Below are positions 1 through 11,032 of a DNA stretch of 64,000 bases, in pieces (position 1 is the stretch's first letter; the number at the start of each line of letters is the position of its first letter). Location: NCBI GenBank assembly GCA_023853785.1, contig JAJIRX010000557.1, forward strand, positions 744,001 through 808,000. The letters are read 5' to 3'. The stretch comes from Psilocybe azurescens. Taxonomy: Eukaryota > Basidiomycota > Agaricomycetes > Agaricales > Agrocybaceae. The notes below the pieces were generated by a model. It saw nothing but the letters and a program-made list of their open reading frames with translations, was not told the origin of the DNA and ran no database searches. The translations under genes and the position numbers were made by a program.

Positions 1-1032
1 TTTCCATCAAAGACAAGGCAGTCATACTGGCATGGTTTTTATTTAAAGCACGACAGCGGAAACAAATATTAGCACATACCACTTCATCCGCCATCACGAG
101 GAGATTAAATTCTTCCGCTATCGCTGCTATGGCTTCCAACTCTGCCTTAGTAAAAACCTTCCCGACAGGATTGTGCGGTGTGTTCACAATGATCATCTTG
201 GCCCTTGGCGTAATGGCACGACTGGGAGAGGAAGACTGAGTTCATTTCCCAAAGGAAAAGAAGCAAACGGAAATACCGAAGCTCATCAATGTCGATAGTC
301 CAGTCGTCACTCGTGGGTTTCGTAAGAGAATCTTTAGGAGGGTGCAATGGAACGTAGACAGGTTTTCCACCATTGAATGTCACAGATGGAAGGTACTGGT
401 CAAAGAACGGCTCGAACATAATAACCTCATCGCCCTGCTCTAAAAACGCAGTGAAGACGGAGTATTGTCCTGAGAGATATCTTGGCGTTAGCTTGGGTGA
501 TGCTGAAATAGCATCAACAAATTCGCATACCCTCATTTGCACCGCTTGTCACGAGAATTTCAGATTCTACGTCCAAATCTCTATTGAATTGTGGGCCATA
601 GAATCCTTTAATGGCCTCACGGAGACGTATGCGCCCCCTTGGGTGAGAATAGTGGTTTGGTGCGACTGTATTGAGGGCGGCTTCCGCTGCATCGGTGACC
701 CATTTTGGGGGCGCAAAGTTCATGTAACCTTGTCCGAGATTAATGCAGTCCGCGGGCAAGTTGACCGCGCTGAGCCACAATCGCAGGATGAGACAGGCTT
801 CTAAACCACGTACAGATAACATGACTGCATACCTGAAGATAGTCCAAACGTCAAGTGCCAGTGCTCTTCCCTCCTTCAAACGAGATGAAAAAGGAATCAA
901 GTTGCTTCGGTCGCTGGAGGGGACGACGCCGCCATTCGTCTTTGCCATCGTGGTACGAGATATAGAATTGGAGTGGAGAAAATTCCTGAGAAACGGGGTG
1001 ATTGTATGTGCTTTTGGTAGATGCCTTAGCAT
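1..1032 (-). CDS. BNA3: Kynurenine aminotransferase-like PLP enzyme, 3' part beyond the left edge
   Basis: Fold-type I aminotransferase of the kynurenine/glutamine transaminase K group, expected to convert kynurenine to kynurenate with a 2-oxo acid acceptor. Visible motifs are INLGQGYMNF near the N-terminus, SGANEGQYSVF, MIIVNTPHNPVGK (substrate/PLP region) and MADEVYDCLVFDG. The catalytic lysine lies beyond the window, so the gene is truncated by the edge, not broken. Exons read by eye on the minus strand: 1032 or 948 to 833, 769-531, 470-277, 221-80 and 26-1; each junction restores a conserved motif. Two starts are possible. The ATG at 1032 gives a basic, Ser/Thr-rich leader like a mitochondrial presequence; the ATG at 948 (MAKTNGG) gives a cytosolic form. 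Dual localisation by alternative starts is an inference. The gene is divergent from the ferric reductase. Confidence 0.88.
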
Positions 1033-2263
1033 CTAGCAAAGATTGAAGAGATTTAGTAAGCCTTGCCATCAGATCTATTCTTGAGAGCAGCAGTAATGCG
1101 GCAATGTCATCGGACATTCCGGATAATCGGACGGCCTCGGCTTTAATGAATTACAGTAATGCTGAGCAGTGAGAATAGAAATAAGTTGCCTATTTATTTA
1201 ATAGTAACAATATGTGCAGCATACGTGGCAAACAGGCTGAGAGAAGACTCAGAGGGGCCAATGGAAGCGACCTTGTACTACATGATCATCGTCTGTAACA
1301 TCTTAATGACACCGCCACCCCGTCAACGTGCTTTAAATTTTGCGAAGTAACTTACAGCTTAATTCCCCACGGTCAACAGGCACTCAACCTGGGCTTCGTT
1401 GTATTCATTTACTCTATCTCTTTCCCTCGATGCTTCCAAAACACATACCTTCATTGAATAGTGACATAATCATCTCTTCCTACTGGTATGCTCCAGAGAT
1501 CGCGTTTGCCATGTGCTGTATTGCTAGTCGGTGCTTCGTTCTCTGATTCCACTTTCTTGGAGGTTCTCCTTGGTTCTGCATATATTCCATTGGGCCTTTT
1601 TCCGACCATTACATCCGGGCGATATCTAGAAGCCTATCTCTGTCACCGCGTTGGGTTATCACCAACGTATGCTCCGTCTTTGGAAGCTTCGTTTGCTCAT
1701 TTTCTAGAAGCTTATCTCCTCGTCACTGCGACGGGACGGGGGCGCGTTCGATTTAGATTGCCAGTGATCATGATACATCATCATCCGGTAACGAGAGCCA
1801 GCCTATTTGTGTTTGTCATAGCGAACGTCAGGCCTATTGGTTTAGGAAATGACCAGCTCCCCGAACCTCAGCCGTGAAGAACCGAGCCTTCTCCGTTTCT
1901 AGTCTATCACCTCATTTTTCGTGGGCTGAAGTTCGGTGGTACTTTGTATTTATGTTGACATCTTTATCTCTGCGTGTCTATGATCGAGTATGATCGCCCA
2001 ATAAGCTTTCTTGCTGCTACCCCAGATCCCTTTTTGCAGCATCTAGTTGTTCCGAGTATCTGAAGTCATAGAGCCGATGAACCCACATGAGCTACTACTC
2101 TAGACGACAAAAAAGCCTAAGCATTTCGATCATGCAACTGACTCCATTCAATCCAGGTACCCCATGGCGACTGGACGAAAACAGTGGTTTGGTTCCCTGG
2201 CCTTTTCAATAAAGAGAGGTTGGAGCACAAGCCAATTTTTCAGCAATATCTGTATCTTCTGTG
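1033..2263. other. Intergenic region between BNA3 and the ferric reductase
   Basis: About 1.2 kb without a gene I can recognise. It is the shared upstream region of two divergent genes. Open frames here, such as 1488-1877, give no family motif and no convincing splice structure. A loose direct repeat of a CTAGAAGC(C/T)TATCTC-like segment occurs near 1627 and 1705. A pyrimidine-rich stretch precedes the reductase start. Confidence 0.5.
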
Positions 2264-4623
2264 ATGTCCCCCAACGCCTCCATACTCGCTCGTGCTGCCC
2301 CTGTAACTTCGGCTGATCGACTTGCCAGAAATCAAATCCAGCTTGCTCATGTTATGCAACTATGGATATTTCTTGGCACTGTCCTCGTTTTCTTTACGCT
2401 CGTCAATGCTATCCGCTACATATCACAGAAGTTGACGACACTTCCTGAACGCAGCAACTTTTCTACAAAAGAAAAGAACGATGAAGAGCTCGACAAAACG
2501 CCCCGTACCATCCCCTCGCCATTTCAGCGAAGTCTTTCAGCCCTGCGGACTGGTTTCCGCATTGTGTTTCTCCGATGGAGTGTGCCCATTGGCCTGGGAT
2601 CATTCGCCTCAGTCACCGAACTGACATTCATCTTCGTGTATATCGCCGCTATGTTCGTGTGGCTCCTGGTGGACAGTAAGTTTTATGTCTTGTATACCAC
2701 AAGTTATCGACTAATCCTTCATCGAAGCCCGTGATCTCGCAGCTTACATGTACCAGGATCGTGCCGCTCATATTGCATCCAGCCAAATTCCACTGGTCGT
2801 TGCTTTGGCAGGTAAAAACAATGTTATCTCTTGTAAGTGTCCACATTATATTCCCCGAAGGGTAGTCATAAATTGGAATTTTAAACAGGGTTGACCGGAG
2901 TGGGTCATGAAAGGGTAAAGTGGACCATGTTATAATATCACAGGCAACTGTTTCTGACCGTGGCCGTAGCTTAACGTCCTCCACCGTGCTTCCGCAAGAA
3001 CCAACTTCATATTTTTCTGGATTCATGCTCTAACCCGGGTTGTTTCAGGGTGATTATCACATTTGACATCGATCATGTTGTTAAACGCCCTTCACATAAC
3101 TGACAACGTCCTCAGACTATCTAAAAATTTCGATTTCACTCATGATTGGATGCGCTCCGGCGCTGTGAGCCTTACCGCATTAACGCTTGCAACGATCCTC
3201 TCAGTCCGACCCATCAGAAACGCCGCATTCGAATTTTTCCTGGTCACCCACATCGTCTTCATCCTGTGAGCACGTTGTGACATATGATTGTGTATGTTCT
3301 GACCAATTTTGGACATAGCATCTTTATCATTGGTGGTTATTATCATGCCAAAGAACAGAAGTATGTTTCTCCAGGTTTATTTTTACCCTATTGGAGCTCA
3401 ATTCCCCACATAGCTTCGGTGGCTATATTTGGCCTGGATTGCTTATTTGGGGTTTCGACAGAGCTATCAGAACTGGACGTCTAATTTGGAACAACAAGAT
3501 GTGGAATCGTGCTCACCCTGGTGATGCTCTTGTAGAACTCCTTTCAGAAGATACGATCCGCTTAACTATGCGCCGCAAGATCTCGTGGACTCCAGGGCAA
3601 CATGCATATGTTATTCTACCTACCATCAGCTCTCTGCCTTTCGAAGCCCATCCATTCACTATTGCCAGCATACCCCAAGTTGGCGCAGAGTCCAAGGAAT
3701 GTGATATAGTTTTTCTTATCCGAGGCCGAGGCGGGTTTACGCAGCGACTCCGAGAACACGCGACTAAGGATCATGGCAGCAGAGTTCCGGCCTTCTTAGA
3801 CGGACCATACGGCTGCCCTCCTGACCTCCGACCGTTTTCAACGTGTGTGCTTATTGCGGGTGTGTTTTTATCCTTATCAGATAATCTCCGTGCTCATTCT
3901 ATACTTAGGTGGCTCTGGTATTTCGTACACTTTGCCACTCCTTTTGGACCTCATCAGGTCGATATATTCTCGATTTTAGTTCGGAAGAGTCATATATCTA
4001 ATAATGTCTTTTAATAACAGCCTTAATGCCCGTGGAGGTAAAATGGCTGTTCGGAGAGTTATTTTTGTCTGGGCCGTTCGTGACGCAGGTATGTATCCGT
4101 CCTTTTGAGGAGACAACTTAGCTTATGCAACGTCGTCATAGCTCATTTGAAGTGGATATCAAAGACATTAATGGAAGCTTTGTCTCGTTCAAAGTCATCG
4201 CTAATTGTAGAGCCGAGGATATACATCACTGGCAAGAATTATCCAATCCCAGAGGTTCCCACCATTTCATCGGATGGAGCATCAATATCCTCTTCCGTGG
4301 ACAAAGAAGACATCTCCCATAACGAATTGCCTGTGTATTCTTCTTTGAAGTTGATCCATGGCAGACCCAGCGTGAAGAAGCTATTGTCAGAAGAAATCGA
4401 AGCGGCTCAAGGCCCTGTCTCTGTAGATGGTGAGTCCATTGACCTTCAAGTTGCTTGCTACTGGAATGGTTCTCATACGTGGCTTACAGTGGCTGGCCCC
4501 TCTAAACTGGCCGAATCAGTTCGTCGAGCGCTGAGCTCCGAACTGGCGGGTCCTAAAGCAGCATTAAAGGGTTCTCAACCAGTCACTCTCCACGTGGAGA
4601 CTTTTGGAATGATCAAGGCATGA
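2264..4623 (+). CDS. Ferric-chelate reductase (FRE/NOX family), plasma membrane
   Basis: Membrane flavocytochrome that moves electrons from NADPH through FAD and two hemes to extracellular Fe3+/Cu2+. Eleven exons: 2264-2675, 2728-2832, 2889-2914, 2970-3049, 3116-3265, 3319-3360, 3414-3859, 3909-3957, 4021-4088, 4142-4429 and 4490-4623, about 599 residues. Visible: N-terminal membrane segments; a ferric-reductase core with paired heme histidines (GHERLNVLHR and FLWIHALTR, then HIVFIL and GGYYHAKE); the FAD motif HPFTIASIP; the NAD(P) motif VLIAGGSGISYTLPLL; and a terminal VDVAGPSKLAESVRRAL motif. The last intron (60 nt) is in frame and could be retained. The start is the first ATG in the open frame; the GTG just upstream is not a plausible eukaryotic start. 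No multicopper oxidase or permease lies beside it, so this is probably a stand-alone reductase. Confidence 0.92.
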
Positions 4624-5400
4624 AATTTATGTGAGATCGATACTCTCTTTCCTTCATTTGGTTTTATGTCCGGGGAATATTCAAATTTGTACATGTACTC
4701 TGGGATCGGATTGCGTCGGCATGTGTTGTGAGCGGAGAAAGGACTCTCCTCAGACGTGTATTACAGTTATCTTTGTGTATCTTTGCTCGGTGTAGTTTTA
4801 ACAGTAGAAAAGGTTACCGTATTGTTGTGATAATTTTGATACACTGGCATTGCTCTTGCAGTGATTGATTCTTAAAGACTTTCTTCAAGAAGTTGCCAAG
4901 TTCAAGTTGTTTCTTCAGGCTCCAAGTTTTGACTCTTTGCCGAAGATTATGTTATAACATTTATGAAGAGATGAAGATGATCTGTTGACTTGCAATCCAA
5001 TATTCAAACACGCAACAAACACGTCTTTGACCGTTTTAGTATTGCCAAAATTAAGCGCTGTGATTGGTTCGTAGTATTAATTTGTCGTGGTGTCACAGAT
5101 ACGCGTGTAGCACGTGCGTACTGCTCTAAGTGCCGTGTCACTGTCACCACTTCCAGGTGGCCTGGGCCGAAGCCAGCGGCGCTGCTTAGCTGCCTTCTGA
5201 GGCACTCGAAATTCTCATCTGTCTGGGTTTTCCTCTCTATCCAACATATATTGGTCATTTAACCACTTGATATCCCGTTCCAGACATCCTCTTAGTCCCA
5301 AGTACGTCGTTATTTGGCCTCTTATCGGTATAATGACACCGTCAATGGAAATCTGATAAATCCTAATGCTCAGGCTACAACTGAACACTCGGATAGACTC
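4624..5400. other. Intergenic region
   Basis: About 0.8 kb containing the reductase 3' region and the upstream region of the ankyrin-FYVE-RING gene. I see no gene. The downstream reading frame stays open to about 5314 without an ATG, so a short upstream exon carrying the true start is possible. Confidence 0.4.
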
Positions 5401-8400
5401 ATGACTTTAGACGACAGTGACCCACTTGCAGAAACACAAGGACCACTGGGTGATGGATCCGAACACCTTAGTCCAGGGCACAGCGATGACAGTTCTGATT
5501 CAGAAAACGAACTTTTTGTATACCCTTCGACACCTTCAAACACCGAACATGCCACCCAACAGTCAGCTCGTCAGATTCACCCCTCCCCAGCACAGCTGGA
5601 GTCTCTTTATGCAGCAGCATGCTCCGGAGATTTTTCTTCTTTAAAAAAAGTATTTAACACGGCCCTCGAGAACAGTGACATTGAGCCTTTTAATCTGTCC
5701 AACGATACTGCACCGCGAACCGGATTTACTGCGTTGCACGCTGCCGCAAGCAGGGGATATTATGATATGACTGTCTGGTGTGAGTAGTTGTCCCTCTCGC
5801 TTCTTCAACTTTGGAGTTGACAGTCTTATCAGTAATTGAAGAATGTGGCGCCATGCCTGATTTGGAAGATAGGGAGGGCGAAGTGAGCCTATCTTTCGTG
5901 GCAGATTATTTGCAGAGCTAACATCTGCAGGAATAGACAGCCTTGCATAAAGCAGCTTTGAATGGACATATGAAAATTGTTAACTATCTTTTGCCGGACA
6001 AGGCTGATGTTCACGCCCGCGACGCGGATGGGTGGACTGCCCTGCACAATGCTTGCTCTAAAGTCCGTTTATATCTGCCCCCATTTTGCAGATCTTGCTT
6101 ATGCATGTCAAATAGGGATATCTGGATATTGTTCGATGGTTATGCGAACATGGACGCGCCAATTCTACTGTCGACGGTGTCCGAGGGGTGGATATACGAA
6201 GCAAAGATGGATGGACACCTCTGAGTACGGATCCTCTACTCGTAAACTTTGCGATCACTAAATTTAGCCATCAGTGAACGCGGCGTCGAAAGGTCATCTA
6301 CCCGTGGTGCTTTATCTCCTCACAAAGCAGGCAGCAAACCCATTTGTTCGTAATAAATGGGGCGAAACAGCTTTCGACGCAGCAGCAGCAGTTTTTGAAG
6401 TCTGGATATGCGAGGTGAATGTCTATTACAGGCATAGCTTCTCAAGTGTGTACTAATGAATTAATTTAAGATACTACAACAAACTGAAGCCGAGCGATGG
6501 CGCGGCACCACAACCCCTATAATCCTCTGTTGGTTCACACCACAATACCTCTCATACTATACGAGAACCAACGTCTTGATACCCGTCTCAAAACAGTTGC
6601 AGTGTCAGGAGGGCGCCCCAAATTCTCAGCATCCGGGCTAGGTAGGCGAGGTCGACGCTCTCCTTTTGAACTGAAGTTACCGCAACCAGACGAGGAAACT
6701 GGAGCAAAGGTTCTTCCAGCTTGGCGCAGTGGCGTTCAGTTGCCCCTTCGTGAGGCACCGTGGATCTTTCCCAGACCTGCTACAGTCGACCAGCCAGCTC
6801 TGGAGGGTGTCGAAAGGAGCCATTTCTGGCTGTGAGTAATTCATCTGATGTTATTTCCATTATTCTTATATTTATTCTTTTTTTTTTTAAAAAAAAGTTC
6901 AGATTGGACGCTTGATGTGACACACCCATGCGTCGATGCTGACGAAGGATGGCAGTACGCTCAATCATTTGATGAACCTGACGACAAGTGGACTGCCGAA
7001 ATGCCTGTGCAACTTCAGAGGTTGATGTCTAGTAATGGAATTGTCTCCGCCGGCTTCGGTGGGCACTCAGGGAGAGGGCATTCTCTGTCGTCCTCCAGCC
7101 AAAGTAGGCCCCAACCTACCTGGGTACGGCGTAAACGGTGGGTCCGCATTATGCGTCGTCGGTTAGACATTCCACCTTTGGCGTTCCTTGAACCAGATGG
7201 TGCTATGTACCATCTGGATTTCGATGGGTCTTTGATCCCTTATGTTGAGGACAGTCGCCTTAGTCCTTCTGATAACGGTGAAGCACGAGAACTAGGCGCA
7301 ATGACCTCTACATTTTTATCGTCAGCTCAGGATTATGTTGCTCGTGCAAGATATCTTGTCGGAAATCAGCTACAGGACTCGGACACATCAGATTCTGCTG
7401 TCGAGGTCCGTCGTGCAATAGCGAAAGTGGAGAGGGCTACGATGGAATTGAGGCAAGGGATACTTAGTGCGTATTCATTTCCAAGATTGTCCGCAATTAG
7501 CTAGATCTTATTTTGTGTTAGGTGACGAGGATCCGGAACGCAAGATTCAAGCAGAAGTATTGCTTAATGCCTATAGTCGCGATTTAGAACGGCGTCGTCT
7601 ATCTGCCGGAGCACAGGGGCTCTTGATATCGGGTTACGGCAAGTACCCTGCATTTAACGATTGTGGCTAGAAGTTTGCTAAGACATATTTTAGACGAGGA
7701 CCCAGACAACGACGATGACAGTAGTTCTGACGACGAGTTCCACTACCCTCAATCATCTTATCAAGAGACGACCGGATCGGCTTCAAGATCTTCGAGTGCT
7801 ACCGATTACTTTAGTAGACCAGGAGTTTCACGGGTTCCCGCCGACCTCACACCTCAACTCACTCAAGCACCAGAGTTCCGCGTACCTACTCACGAGGCTC
7901 CTCAGAAAGTGTCGACTTCACGATGGAACTCGCCCACCCCACGTCAGCTGCACGCACAATGGGAGAGAGATGAATCGGTATCTCAATGCAGAGAATGTCG
8001 ACGTAGATTCAATTTTTTGAACCGACGAGTATGTTTATCTTTTGTAATGTCGGTTGCTCTATTACTAAATTCGAATTTACATTTAGCATGTAAGTCAACT
8101 GAAGCACGTTTTGTGATCATCGCGGCTAAAGTTGTTTAGCATTGCCGAAAATGTGGCTGTATTTTCTGCGACAGATGCTCATCTTATCGAGCCATTTTAG
8201 ACCCAGCTGATGTCGTCCAAGATCCTCTGATGCCTGATTTCGCCTCGCCAGCTACAAGTCATAGAGTCTGTCAATCATGTTTTGAAGAAAGCACCAGCAG
8301 CATTCCAAACAGGCTGCACCGGGCGAGCACGATGGAACGCATTGTGGTAGATCAAGAGCGTCTTACCATTCCCGGTTCTTTAACGCGAAGACAGTCCAGC

Positions 8401-8953
8401 TCTCAGTTGAGTGATCTTGCAGAGTAATTGTTTCCCGTTTCCCATCTGTTGTGAATCTTCTGATGAAACAAAATATATCATATCTTTAGTTGTCCTGTTT
8501 GCAACCGGAACTTGGATGAAGTTGGGGACGCGCATGCACAAGAAATTCATGTCAAGAGTTGTCTTGAGGGAGGTTCCGGTACACCTCAGTTTGGCGCAAG
8601 TCAAGCAGCCAAATATCTAGTGTACCACCTTCCATCTGAAAGTGCTTTAATTGGAGTTGAATGTGAGCATATTTATTTTATCTTTCAAGGGCATTAATTA
8701 ACTTTGGCCCAGGCGTCATCTGTCTTGAAGAATTTATCAAAGGTCCGTCGATCGGATTAAACCTGGCAGTATGGACTTACACTATTCGTTTACAGGTTCG
8801 ACCGTTGCTCGACTGAGCTGTTTCTGTAGTTTCCACAGTGGTAAGTACCCCTTGCAAGGTTGGTCAAATGCATGTTGGCTGATTGGTACAATTGCAGCCT
8901 GCTTGTCATCGTGGCTTCAACGTGGCAAAAGTTGCCCTATACATGCCCGTTGA
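5401..8953 (+). CDS. Ankyrin-DysF-FYVE-RING multidomain protein, probable endosomal E3 ubiquitin ligase
   Basis: Domains in order: acidic Ser-rich N-terminus; about five ankyrin repeats (GFTALHAAASRGY, TALHKAALNGHMKIV, GWTALHNACSKGYLDIV, GWTPLMNAASKGHLPVV, WGETAFDAAA); a DysF/peroxin-ferlin module (WTLDVTHPCVDADEGWQYA and WVRRKRWVRIMRRRLDIPPL); an acidic linker; a FYVE finger (CREC, NRRHCRKCGCIFCDRC, HRVCQSC); and a C-terminal RING (CVICLEEF, CFCSFHSACLSSW, CPIH). The FYVE-RING end resembles yeast Pib1, an endosome/vacuole ligase that binds PI3P; that role here is inference. First exons: 5401-5779, 5833-5882, 5937-6062, 6116-6224, 6275-6414 and from 6471. A one-base slip sits at the C run 6514-6517, between EAERWRGTTTP and NPLLVHTT. 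A candidate intron near 7643-7670 is only 28 nt. The ATG at 5401 is the first in frame; an upstream exon is possible. Confidence 0.85.
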
Positions 8954-9566
8954 ATTTCACATAACTAGAATATCTTGGTGGTTCCACGAAATACATGTCA
9001 CCACTACCTGATCAGATCGCAAAATTTCACTTTGTCGAAGCTATTAATTACACTAATTGCTCTATACAATCAAGGAACTAGGAATCTATTTTACCGTTTT
9101 TAACCCACATTGTTTATGATTATATCTGGAGTCTCCTTCCTCTGCACTGTCAAACTGTTCTCACCCGACAAGTTCACAAGGTATCTAGTCAATATTTAAA
9201 TTTTGTTGGGTGATTTGTAAGTCTGAGATATGCACCAAATCTTCAGTATTGAGGAAAGTGACATGTCAAGCTTGTTCATTCCATCCAACCAAATGGTCCC
9301 AGCTACTAGTAGTAACCCTGTAATCTGTATTTTTCTGTTACTTTCCTAAGCGAATTAAACGATGAGATACGTACGTGCATTAGGGGCCCGCCGTCCATGG
9401 CCGGAGAAGACCTACATAGTCAGCTTTGGAGCACGTTTCGGACAAGGACACAGAAATGATATAATATAAGCCACAGGTTCGAAGTATGGAACTAGAATAA
9501 AGTACAGTCACAATTATTTGATCGTCAAAGGCTTGGAATTGTAATTTAGTATACAAACTGGATCGT
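8954..9566. other. Convergent intergenic region
   Basis: About 0.6 kb of AT-rich sequence between the 3' ends of two convergent genes. No gene or RNA recognised. Confidence 0.5.
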
Positions 9567-10505
9567 TTAGTCTCCATCATCGCGGGGTTCATAGAAGGAA
9601 CCGTACCGCAGTTTGTTCTCGTCGATTCGTATGATATCTGAAAGATCTTCTACATCTGGCTCTACGATATCCTGACCTTTGCGACCGTCGTCTTGGTCGT
9701 CTTCGAACCAGCTTGCTGGGTCGTCGTCTTCATCATCATCTTCGTCGTCATCGTCATCCTCCATGTCGGATTCCGTTGGTTTGTGGTTACTAGAGAAACG
9801 GCTCGTTAGAATATACGGAAAGATTTCCGAGAGGAGAGACTTACAAGTAAGCCAAGACTCGAGCTTCTCTCTCTTGTCTGGTTAGGACTTCTCCATCGAC
9901 AGAGTATCCAAGACGTCGTCTCTTCTCGGCTATGCGTTCCTGCCGTTCCTTATCTTGTAAATGAGCTTGCCGCTCCAGTTCTATTGCCTCTTGCATACTA
10001 AGAGATCCGACGTGATTCGAGGGGTTGTTAGTGTTACTGACCTACACACACGGGATCAGTTCTTAAATGTATTTTGGCACCAAACAGCGAACGAACAAAT
10101 TGGGAAAGCGCCTTCTGCTTCGCGGCTAGTGTCCTGCTTGTTGGAGGTTCGCGGGGAACATCGACCAGCATGTCTCCCCGTCTCCGATTCGAGTTTTGCG
10201 CAGTCCTGAGTTGATGACTTCCATTCCGTTTAGTTCGAGTAATCGGGATTCCACTTCAGCTTGCTCTGCCAGGACCCGTTGGGCATAAGTCGACGTCGAG
10301 GCTTCCCTGTAAGCAATCGATATCAGGTTAGCAATCGATACACACCAGATGTCCTCTCTAGCACATACGGAGATGCTAAAAGCTTTGCATTGAAATTATG
10401 ACGATCCTGTAGCTCGCGCACCGTCATTTGCGCAATAGGCCGCTGATTAGGCCGGGGTGGTGCGCGGAAGCCAGGCAAAATGGGATTCTTGCGCCGCACA
10501 GGCAT
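9567..10505 (-). CDS. Conserved fungal-type acidic protein of unknown function
   Basis: I do not recognise a named family. The start MPVRRKNPILPGFRAPP at 10505 looks like a conserved N-terminus; in-frame ATGs lie further upstream. Next come MTVRELQDRHNFNAKLLASP and a charged helical middle rich in E, R, Q and L (QEAIELERQAHLQDKERQER, then EKRRRLGYSVDGEVL). Last is a C-terminus with a run of about 14 Asp/Glu followed by PASWFEDDQDDGRKGQDIVE and ending YEPRDDGD. Introns are visible near 10323-10375, about 9998-10050 and 9787-9843. A one-base slip lies at the C run 10176-10179: adding one base joins KTRIGDG to DMLVDVPREPPTS. The acidic tail suggests a nuclear or chromatin/RNP-associated role, but this is only a guess. 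It is tail to tail with the FYVE-RING gene. Confidence 0.7.
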
Positions 10506-11032
10506 GGTCGGAGATGACGATGACCTATTCATTCGTGTTCGCTGTCGTAAGTGTGATTTCTGGAGCTTTGGGGGTAGGATGCTGTGGAAAGGAGGAGAGG
10601 CCAAATCTCAACACTGCGACTTTTGTAGTAATCTGACAGCTGCCGTGTTCAGGTACCTATTCGGGAACTGTTTGCCACGGTGAAGTGTCTATTCTATTTC
10701 TGTCAGGTGTGCCCCTTGGTGTGAAGTTTACACACATTACTCTATAGACTGAGATTAGGATTGGGCATCGCAAAGTATTCTTGAGAATCGGATGTTCAAA
10801 TTTTAGCACTGCCCAATACGATTCAGTGGATTTCTGGATTTTCGTCCTTCATCGTCCAATCAGGTGCTTCTGGGATCTTAAAATTTATACATGCGGCCAG
10901 GTTGTTCGACAACACAACACATAGAATTCACAGATACACGGACATATAGTATACACAAAACAATCAAGCTGTCAAAAAGTAAGCTGCTTCCAATAACCGA
11001 GAGTCGGAGTCAAATGCTATTTTACACATGCT
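10506..11032. other. Intergenic region
   Basis: About 0.5 kb between two minus-strand genes: the upstream region of the acidic protein and the 3' flank of the PI31 gene. Nothing else recognised. Confidence 0.4.

Noticed and set aside
1488..1877. 129-codon plus-strand frame upstream of the ferric reductase
   Set aside because: No recognisable motif, overlaps other frames, no supporting introns, and lies in a probable promoter region.
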